Source of the DNA: Betaproteobacteria bacterium
Lineage (GTDB): Bacteria; Pseudomonadota; Gammaproteobacteria; Burkholderiales; SG8-39
Direction of reading: 5' to 3'
Assembly: GCA_012274205.1 (NCBI GenBank)
Contig: JAAOZY010000242.1
Span: 1-10,252 of the forward strand
DNA length: 10,252 nt
The notes beneath the pieces were generated by a model. It did no database searches. It was not told where the DNA came from and saw only the letters and a program-made list of their open reading frames with translations. Below, one piece after another: positions 5,328 to 10,252 of the stretch (the stretch's first letter is position 1; every line of letters starts with the position of its first letter). The position numbers were made by a program, and so were the translations under genes.

Positions 5328-6323
5328 ATGGAGCTTTACCAATTGCGCAGTTTTGTTGCCGTCGCCGAGGCCGGTCACCTGACTCGTGCCGCGGAGAAGC
5401 TGCACGTTAGCCAGCCGGCGGTAAGCGGGCAAATCAGGGCCCTCGAGGACGAACTCGAACTGGCGCTGTTCGAGCGCACCTCTAGCGGAATGGAGCTCAC
5501 TTTCGCCGGTCAGCGCCTGCTTGCCGACGCGGACCGGGTGCTCGATGCGGCTCAGGTCTTGCGCAATCAGGCGAAAGCACTCAGGGGCGAAGTTGTGGGC
5601 AAAGTGAGCGTGGGCACGCTGTCGGATCCGGACTTCATCCGCGTCGGCGAATTCATGGGCACCGTGGTCGATCGCCATCCCCTGCTGCAGTTGGAGTTGC
5701 ACCATGAGATTTCCGGCGCTGCGTTTGCCAAGGTACGGGACGGCGAACTGGATGCGAGTTTCTATTTCGGGCCACTCGCAAATCCGGACGTGGGTGGTTT
5801 GCGGCTGCGTGGAATTTCCTATCGCGTTGCCGCACCGGCTGCGTGGAAGCAGCGCGTGCTCGGTGCCGACTGGACCGCGGTCGCTGCGCTACCCTGGATC
5901 ATCACGCCGCCGATCAGTACCCACCACGAGCTGTTGCGCGCACTGTTTAACCAGCATGGCGTCGAGCCGACCAAGGTGGTGGAAGCCGACCAGGAATTCG
6001 TCATCGCAAATCTGGTCGTATCGGGGATAGGTCTGTCTCTGATTCGTGAAGAGCTGGCGCTGGAGCGGGAAGCCGCGGGGGAGGTGTGCCTATGGCGCGA
6101 CGTGCGCCTCGAGACCGACCTGTGGTTCATCTACCGCGCCGGGCGCGAGAGCGATCCGGTGATCCGCGCCATGCGGGGGGTGCTCATCGATACCTGGAAG
6201 CTTGGCGCGGTCCCGAGCACGCAGACCCGCGCATTGGTTCAGCGGGACCCTGAGCAAGCGCGAGTTGCGCGTTCTGACTCGGTTGCTGAGTCAAGCCGAA
6301 GCAAGAGGGCAGGGAAAGCGTAG
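5328..6323 (+). CDS. LysR-type transcriptional regulator
   Basis: 331 residues. The N-terminal winged HTH (MELYQLRSFVAVAEAGHLTRAAEKLHVSQPAVSGQIRALE, residues 1-40 in the classic LysR arrangement) is followed by the wing and linker helix. A periplasmic-binding-protein-like effector domain runs from about residue 92 to 290. The family normally ends near 290-310 residues; here the last about 40 (from about VPSTQTRALVQ) are polar and charged and look like read-through into the right-end repeat. The stop TAG lies inside a CGTAG site of that repeat. A purine-rich stretch (GGAAGCGGG) precedes ATG 5328. It probably controls the divergent DUF3563-like gene and itself. The effector is unknown. Confidence 0.9.
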   Translation: MELYQLRSFVAVAEAGHLTRAAEKLHVSQPAVSGQIRALEDELELALFERTSSGMELTFAGQRLLADADRVLDAAQVLRNQAKALRGEVVGKVSVGTLSDPDFIRVGEFMGTVVDRHPLLQLELHHEISGAAFAKVRDGELDASFYFGPLANPDVGGLRLRGISYRVAAPAAWKQRVLGADWTAVAALPWIITPPISTHHELLRALFNQHGVEPTKVVEADQEFVIANLVVSGIGLSLIREELALEREAAGEVCLWRDVRLETDLWFIYRAGRESDPVIRAMRGVLIDTWKLGAVPSTQTRALVQRDPEQARVARSDSVAESSRSKRAGKA

Positions 6324-6445
6324 AAGACTCGGCGGACCCTGCCGAGCTTCTACGATTGAGGGCGGGCCGTTAATACGACGATTTGAAGCTTAAAGTACAA
6401 TTGAAAATCCGTGTGTCGGTGGTTCAATTCCGCCCTTGGCCACCA
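6307..6445. repeat. right-end repeat of module 2 (hairpin and att copy 3)
   Basis: This is homologous to 3493-3631. The hairpin is stronger here: CGTAGAAG (6319-6326) plus CTCGGC (6328-6333) pair with GCCGAG (6341-6346) plus CTTCTACG (6347-6354), with only A6327 unpaired and loop GGACCCT. Only one of the two direct CGTAG sites of module 1 remains; the other reads GGCAG. The hairpin follows the lysR stop directly but has no T-run, so it is not a typical terminator. Confidence 0.8.
6402..6445 (+). repeat. att copy 3 (right border of module 2)
   Basis: This 44-bp block is identical to the tRNA-Phe 3' part. The shared CCACCACT extends two bases further into att copy 2 flanking DNA than into the tRNA copy. 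There is no tRNA 5' half. Confidence 0.9.
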
Positions 6446-6461
6446 CTCATTTCAGGTGTTG

Positions 6462-6520
6462 ACCGGACACATGGTTGACACTTTATACCGGAGACATGCT
6501 TAACACTTTCGGTCCGAAAG
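6462..6520. repeat. IS481-like terminal repeats and palindrome (insertion-sequence remnant)
   Basis: Two adjacent 25-bp units, 6462-6486 and 6487-6511, agree at 20 of 25 positions and share ACCGGA, ACATG and ACACTTT. They resemble the repeated transposase-binding sequences I associate with ends of IS481-type elements (from memory). A perfect palindrome CTTTCGGTCCGAAAG follows at 6506-6520. No transposase ORF follows, so this is a solo end or remnant. The rest of 6521-6678 shows nothing further. Confidence 0.45.
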
Positions 6521-6678
6521 GGTTTTCCACTGGCTCGACACGGCGGGCTGGCGCAGATGGCGTCCGGATCGCGCAATCAGGATGTGTCAGCAAATATCCG
6601 GTCGCTCAGTACATCGCTGATGGCATTCAGGGTCGCTCACTAACTTCGACATGGTCCTTCCCCCTTTCCTTACACTCG

Positions 6679-7221
6679 TCAACATTCAATCGGTACCGGC
6701 AATAGAATTTCGATCGGCGATGACACGCCGGGCTCGCCCATCGACGCGCCAATGATCTGCTGGGCACGCGTCGTTTGCTCCTCGGTGGCTGTATGGGCGA
6801 CAAGAACTACATGGCCGCCCGCCAGCGCATCCCTGACCAGATCGGAGACGTCACCCTTGCTTCTCTGAGAACCGGCTACCGCGCCGACGAATCCGCCGAG
6901 GCTCGCTCCCCAGCCGAGAAGATACAGCGCGCCGAGCACGGGGCTGGCGATGAACAGGCTGATGTTCGCAGCCGCCAGCGCAATGGTGCCGGCAGCTCCC
7001 GCGAGCGTGCCAACCGCTGCGCCGATCGCACTCTCCCGCAGCAGCTCTTTCAAGACATCGTCGCTATCGGCCATGGCCTCCCCGCTCCCGTCACCGCGTC
7101 CGGGCTCCAGAATTGTTACCTTCTCCGGAGGAATGCCGCATTGAACAAGCTGATCGAAAACGGATTCGGCCTCGCCGCGCCCTGCATATAGACCCAATAC
7201 TCTGTGGAGGTAATTTCCCAT
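6679..7221 (-). CDS. YflT/GSP17M-like stress protein with glycine-rich hydrophobic core
   Basis: 180 residues. The N-terminus (HRVLGLYAGRGEAESVFDQL...CGIPPEKVTIL, 6-37) resembles the alpha/beta half of general stress protein 17M (YflT-type) domains. The middle (about 66-117) is a Gly/Ala-rich hydrophobic hairpin of two or three spans with small-residue spacing (AIGAAVGTLAGAAG; GWGASLGGFVGAVAG), as in glycine-zipper proteins. The C-terminus (HVVLVAHTATEEQTTRAQQII) completes the alpha/beta pattern. It is probably an inner-membrane-associated stress protein of unknown activity. ATG 7221 has a good AAGGAG seven bases upstream. It stands alone, and the last two residues and stop fall near the IS-like remnant. 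Confidence 0.75.
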   Translation of the reverse strand: MGNYLHRVLGLYAGRGEAESVFDQLVQCGIPPEKVTILEPGRGDGSGEAMADSDDVLKELLRESAIGAAVGTLAGAAGTIALAAANISLFIASPVLGALYLLGWGASLGGFVGAVAGSQRSKGDVSDLVRDALAGGHVVLVAHTATEEQTTRAQQIIGASMGEPGVSSPIEILLPVPIEC

Positions 7222-7464
7222 TGCGTTGCTCCTTTTCGGCCAACAGGTTCAGGCCAAGTGTTAGCCCGACAACGCCCGCAGGATCTCCGTAGCAGCGACG
7301 CTAAGGGATTGACCAGCAGCCGTCTGTTCGGTGACGAACGCAGCCTAGGATGTCGCCGGACAAGCACTCAGACCATTGGTCTCGTCTTTTCGTAGGCCCA
7401 GTGTGTGCGTCAGCGAACGGAATCGCCGAGAAAATGCGAAGAGCATCAACCCGGGACGCAGCAC
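7222..7464. other. non-coding stretch upstream of the stress gene
   Basis: No convincing gene, RNA or repeat is seen in these 243 bases. Short frames here have no ribosome-binding site. It should contain the promoter of the stress gene on the minus strand, but no clear -10/-35 pair stands out. Confidence 0.4.
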
Positions 7465-7719
7465 CGGCGCGAGAACATCGCCGACACATGGAATACCTTG
7501 AGTCCTCAATTCAAGCGCTACCTCATAACGGCATGCATCTTCTCGCTGGCCTACTTCAGCTTCGGCTTCCTGTTGTTGCGCGCCCACAGCGTCGGTTTCG
7601 CCGTCAAGGACATCGTGTTGCTCTACGCGCTGTTCAACATCTCGTTCGTGGTGGCTGCCCCGCTGGTTGGCAAACTCGGCGACCGTATGGGCAGGGCGCG
7701 AATCATCATGCTGGGCTAG
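7465..7719 (+). pseudogene. fragment of a major facilitator superfamily transporter
   Basis: About 85 residues of an MFS protein survive. They cover a cytoplasmic loop end (IADTWNTLSPQFKRYL), two membrane helices (LITACIFSLAYFSFGFLLL; IVLLYALFNISFVVAAPL) and the MFS loop motif GKLGDRMGRAR. This matches the TM7-TM8 and loop 8-9 part of a 12-TM, about 400-residue transporter. The first about 200 residues and the last about 130 are missing. The frame hits TAG right after IIMLG, where homologs continue into the next helix. No remnant of either missing half is recognised in flanking DNA. The left edge is approximate. 7720-7940 holds no gene I can support. Confidence 0.7.
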
Positions 7720-7940
7720 GACTTTATGCGCGCAAAGGATACGACAAACAAATTGCGCCGTATGTTCGCCTGCGCACAGAGCTGATGGACCTCGAAGGGG
7801 AGAATTCCCTTTGCGCTCGGCAGGCCTCCGAAAATGGGCGATGACGTCCCGATCGCTGGCCGAAGACGGTCCAAGCATCGGCTCCGGCGCCTTTCTGACA
7901 CCCCGCGAACGTAGCGGAATACCACGCAAACGAGCAGATC

Positions 7941-8135
7941 ATGACTAGCAACCGACTCTTCTATTTTTCACTGGCGATGGCCGGATGCACGGCCGCCGCT
8001 TATGCGATCGGCCGCCACACCCGTCAGGCTGAAAAGCAGCAGCATAAGAAAGAATTGCGCGCCTGGGAGGAGGAGGGCGGCAATCTTGCGCCATCCGAAG
8101 CCTCGGCGATAGCGCGTCCCGCGACGCCCGCGTGA
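7941..8135 (+). CDS. small membrane-anchored hypothetical protein (64 aa)
   Basis: One N-terminal hydrophobic helix (LFYFSLAMAGCTAAAYAIG, about 6-24) is followed by a basic, then strongly charged helix (RHTRQAEKQQHKKELRAWEEE) and a Pro/Ala-rich tail. The sequence LAMAGC could be a weak lipobox, making it a lipoprotein; an uncleaved anchor is as likely. The Shine-Dalgarno is poor (GAG before the ATG). GC and codon use are native-like. It precedes the flavoprotein operon by 133 bp. Function is unknown. Confidence 0.55.
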   Translation: MTSNRLFYFSLAMAGCTAAAYAIGRHTRQAEKQQHKKELRAWEEEGGNLAPSEASAIARPATPA

Positions 8136-8268
8136 GCCTCGTCTCGACTATCTGATTTTGGATTGACCCGAGTACCGCGTTTCAATCAATCACAATATCG
8201 GGGAGTAGCGAATGAATCCAAGCGCCCTGAAGCTGTCTTGTTTCTGAGGTTTCCAAACGGAGTCCACT

Positions 8269-9339
8269 GTGATCGAGATTCGCAAGGGCCAGGCGCCGGC
8301 CCCACTTGCGCGCGCCGAGTTCAGCGCCCGGTTTCATGCCTCCTACATCGATCCGGCGTTCCGCGCCGAAGATCGGTCCATAGGGCGGCTCGAGGAAATC
8401 GCCTGGCAAGCCTACAAGGAGGGCCGCAAGGCGCCATTTACGCAGAAAGCGGGCCCGGGGTATGCCGATCCGGACTACGACTTGTCGGTGGAGTGGATTG
8501 CCACGAAAAAGCGTATCGAAGAGGCGCAGCTGCGCTGGTTAGACCCGTTGATCCCGTCGCGGGTGTTGCTGATCTGCGGCTCGGCGCGCAACGATGGCAC
8601 GTGCCCGGGTGAAATGTCCAAGACCTTTCGGCTGCTGGGGCTCGCGCGCGAGACGCTGGAGCAGGCCCACATCCAAGTCGATGTCCTCGACCTGAGCCTG
8701 CTTACCTCCGAATACGGCCGCAAAATCCATCCCTGCAAGGGCTGCGTCTCGACAGCGATGCCGCTGTGCCATTGGCCCTGCAGTTGCTACCCCAACCACG
8801 CACTCAATCAGACCAACGACTGGATGGCCGAGATCTACGAGCGCTGGACCGCAGCGCATGCCGTGCTCATCGTTTCGCCGGTGTATTGGTACCAGAGTCC
8901 CAGCCCGCTGAAGTTGATGATCGACCGCCTGGTGTGCGCCGACGGCGGCAACCCCGATCCCACCTCGACCTCGGGCAAGAAGGCCGGCAAGGCGAAGGAG
9001 CTGGAGATGGCCGGATGGGACTACCCCCAGCACCTGGCGGGGCGCGCCTACGGCCTTATCGTTCACGGCGATGTGGCCGGTGTCGAAGGCTCGCGCCGCG
9101 CCCTGTCGGACTGGCTCGACTGGATGGGTTTCATCGACGCCGGCGCGCAGGCTCGATTGGACCGCTACATCGGGTATTACGAGCCGTATGCGACCAGCCA
9201 CGACGCGCTCGACCGGGACGAACCCGTGCAAGACGAAGCGCGCAATGTGGCGCGCGCGGTGGTCAAGGCTGTGGTCGAGTTGCGGGCCGGCCGGCTCCAG
9301 GCGGTGCAGCCAGTTCTGCCGCGTCCGCGGCCTAAATAG
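8269..9339 (+). CDS. flavodoxin-family (NADPH-dependent FMN reductase-like) protein with five-cysteine cluster
   Basis: 356 residues from GTG 8269, with GGAG six bases upstream. An N-terminal helical extension (1-95) precedes a flavodoxin-like fold: the first strand and FMN phosphate loop are RVLLICGSARNDGTC (98-112), the second flavin-contact region is VSPVYWYQSPSPLKLMIDR (202-220), and C-terminal segments (HLAGRAYGLIVHGD) follow. Between them lies C156-x2-C159-x7-C167-x3-C171-x-C173, reminiscent of the compact cysteine motif of iron-sulfur flavoproteins, though the spacing differs. It probably transfers electrons from NAD(P)H or ferredoxin to a small acceptor via FMN, perhaps with a metal or disulfide centre. 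It is followed after 9 bp by a second flavin reductase gene, so both form one operon. Family is firm; substrate and cofactor in the Cys region are not. Confidence 0.85.
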   Translation: MIEIRKGQAPAPLARAEFSARFHASYIDPAFRAEDRSIGRLEEIAWQAYKEGRKAPFTQKAGPGYADPDYDLSVEWIATKKRIEEAQLRWLDPLIPSRVLLICGSARNDGTCPGEMSKTFRLLGLARETLEQAHIQVDVLDLSLLTSEYGRKIHPCKGCVSTAMPLCHWPCSCYPNHALNQTNDWMAEIYERWTAAHAVLIVSPVYWYQSPSPLKLMIDRLVCADGGNPDPTSTSGKKAGKAKELEMAGWDYPQHLAGRAYGLIVHGDVAGVEGSRRALSDWLDWMGFIDAGAQARLDRYIGYYEPYATSHDALDRDEPVQDEARNVARAVVKAVVELRAGRLQAVQPVLPRPRPK

Positions 9340-9348
9340 GAGACGTTC

Positions 9349-9900
9349 ATGAGCCAATACCAAGTCGCTGTCGTTGTCGGCAGCCTGCGTCGCGATTCGT
9401 TCAACCGCAAGCTGGCTAACGCCATTGTGAAATTGGCGCCGCCGGAGTTCTCGTTCAAGCAGGTGCAAATCGGCGACCTGCCGCTGTACGACCAGGACGA
9501 CGACGCGAACCAGGCCGAGCCCGTCAAACGGCTGAAAGCAGAAATCGCGGCCGCCCAGGGCCTGCTGTTCGTTACGGCCGAATACAACCGTTCGATCCCG
9601 GGGGTGCTCAAGAACGCGATCGACCAGGCCTCGCGCCCTTATGGCAAGAGCGCTTGGGCGGGCAAGCCCGCCGGTGTACTGGGGGTGTCGGTCGGCGCCA
9701 TCGGCACGGCCATGGCGCAACAGCATCTGCGCAATGTTCTCGCCTACCTCGACGTGCCGACGCTAGCGCAGCCCGAGGCATTCATCCAGGCAAAGGAAGG
9801 ATTGTTCGACCAGGCCGGCAATCTCGGCGCAGACAGCAGGAAATTCCTGCAGGATTGGATGAACCATTATGTCGCATGGGTGAAGAAGCACGCTGCCTGA
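9349..9900 (+). CDS. NAD(P)H-dependent FMN reductase, ChrR/YieF-like
   Basis: 183 residues, the usual length for the family. The FMN-binding loop is GSLRRDSFN (11-19), and the second signature is the TAEYNRSIPGVLKNAIDQAS stretch (76-95), very close to chromate/quinone reductase ChrR of E. coli and to azoreductase-type enzymes. It is a soluble flavodoxin-fold enzyme that reduces quinones, chromate or azo/nitro compounds using NAD(P)H, typically in oxidative-stress protection. AGGAGA lies five bases before the ATG, and the gene starts 9 bp after the preceding flavoprotein gene, so they are co-transcribed. No regulator is adjacent. The in vivo acceptor cannot be told from sequence. Confidence 0.9.
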   Translation: MSQYQVAVVVGSLRRDSFNRKLANAIVKLAPPEFSFKQVQIGDLPLYDQDDDANQAEPVKRLKAEIAAAQGLLFVTAEYNRSIPGVLKNAIDQASRPYGKSAWAGKPAGVLGVSVGAIGTAMAQQHLRNVLAYLDVPTLAQPEAFIQAKEGLFDQAGNLGADSRKFLQDWMNHYVAWVKKHAA

Positions 9901-9905
9901 GACTT

Positions 9906-9926
9906 GCGACGCGGAGCCAGCGTCGC
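9906..9926. terminator. hairpin between convergent genes (weak terminator candidate)
   Basis: GCGACGC (9906-9912) and GCGTCGC (9920-9926) form a perfect 7-bp stem with a 7-base loop, right after the flavin reductase stop and before the convergent HAD gene end. There is no T-run on either side, so it may be only an RNA 3'-end stabiliser. Confidence 0.4.
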
Positions 9927-9958
9927 TCACCGTAGTGGAAGGCACCAGGTTTGCTTCA

Positions 9959-10252
9959 TTACCTGCCTTCGAAGAATCGGATAGCGTTCAGCAACTCAGG
10001 GAAACTGTAAATAATATAGTCCGGCTTCACCCCCTCTTTTTCCTGCGTCCCCTGGTTTGACTTGAAGAAGACCGTTTTCATCCCGAGTCTTTGCGCCCCA
10101 TAGACATCGCGGTACATGTCGTTGCCCACAAACAAAACCTCGGACGGCTCCAGCTTCATGGCAGTCAATGCTGCCGTGAACAGGCGTTCGTCGGGCTTGC
10201 GGTAGCCGACGTCTCCGGAGATTATGACCGGGTCACAATAACCGGATAGCCC
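9959..10252 (-). CDS. HAD-family hydrolase, C-terminal part (5' end outside window)
   Basis: 97 residues are visible. The frame is open to the window edge upstream of a TTG at 10168, so that codon is internal. Motif III lysine is in GYRKPDERLF and motif IV is VGNDMYRDVYGAQRLG, the acidic Mg-binding pair expected of HAD phosphatases. The C-terminus (TVFFKSNQ ... YIIYSFPELLNAIRFF) is the usual final strand and helix. The nucleophile motif DxD and the cap lie outside. It is probably a small-molecule phosphatase (phosphoglycolate phosphatase-like or 5'-nucleotidase-like). It is convergent with the flavin reductase operon, with 58 bp between stop codons. Confidence 0.85.
   Translation of the reverse strand, partial: GLSGYCDPVIISGDVGYRKPDERLFTAALTAMKLEPSEVLFVGNDMYRDVYGAQRLGMKTVFFKSNQGTQEKEGVKPDYIIYSFPELLNAIRFFEGR

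Larger units (their letters stand above)
3586..6445. mobile_element. Module 2: att-flanked segment without recombinase (CIME-like)
   Basis: About 2.86 kb between att copy 2 and att copy 3, ending in the same type of right-end repeat as module 1. It carries a membrane/cNMP-domain gene, a small basic protein, a DUF3563-like gene and a LysR regulator. No integrase or excisionase is visible. Its left end (after 3631) has no CGTAG sites and starts with a terminator. It could be a decayed element, a cis-mobilisable module that relies on the neighbouring integrase, or partly native chromosome trapped between two sites. Confidence 0.6.

Noticed and set aside
5091..5705. 204-residue minus-strand ORF opposite the start of lysR
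   Set aside because: It covers the lysR HTH coding region and the divergent promoter in the complementary frame, and no domain is recognised.
1424..6445. CRISPR-like array from three repeated blocks
   Set aside because: The spacing is thousands of bases and contains genes; the repeats are tRNA-derived attachment sites.
7345..7929. 194-residue minus-strand ORF across the MFS fragment
   Set aside because: It is antisense to recognisable MFS sequence and has no family signal and no ribosome-binding site.
8539..9726. 395-residue minus-strand ORF
   Set aside because: It lies opposite two clear flavin reductase genes. Its length comes from high GC and the near-absence of stops in the complementary frame.

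Overview
The window looks like GC-rich chromosomal DNA from a betaproteobacterium (inferred from codon bias, the CBS/DUF294 nucleotidyltransferase, the DUF3563-type protein and the ChrR-type flavin reductase; genus not resolvable). Its main feature is a tRNA-Phe gene used as an integration site. The 3' part of this tRNA occurs three times in direct orientation (1424-1469, 3586-3631, 6402-6445). The copies bracket two back-to-back modules that share a related right end.

Layout. 1-1265: 3' part of a CBS plus nucleotidyltransferase signalling gene. 1306-1469: a promoter and intact tRNA-Phe(GAA). 1424-3631: module 1, a very small integrative element of about 2.2 kb with a complete tyrosine integrase, an overlapping HTH/excisionase-like gene and one AT-rich orphan membrane-protein gene. 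An identical 16-base motif lies near both of its ends and is a good candidate for integrase arm sites. 3586-6445: module 2, flanked by tRNA-derived repeats but with no recombinase. It carries a three-helix membrane protein fused to a degenerate cyclic-nucleotide-binding domain (Popeye-like layout), a small basic protein, a DUF3563-like protein and a divergent LysR-type regulator. The last about 118 bp of the two modules align without gaps at roughly 90% identity, including a hairpin whose stem is kept while its loop differs.

6446-7940: a worn region with an insertion-sequence-like end (two adjacent 25-bp repeats and a palindrome) but no transposase, a YflT/GSP17M-like stress protein with a glycine-rich hydrophobic core, and a fragment of an MFS transporter. 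7941-9926: a short membrane-anchored protein, then a two-gene operon of flavodoxin-fold oxidoreductases, the first with a five-cysteine cluster and the second ChrR/YieF-like. 9959-10252: the 3' end of a convergent HAD-family phosphatase gene.

The most notable observation is the tandem pair: a minimal self-contained integrative element directly beside a recombinase-less, att-flanked cargo module with a homologous right end. Together they suggest a family of very small elements that exchange cargo at tRNA-Phe, possibly with the second module mobilised by the integrase of the first. Module order and history are inferred, not proven.
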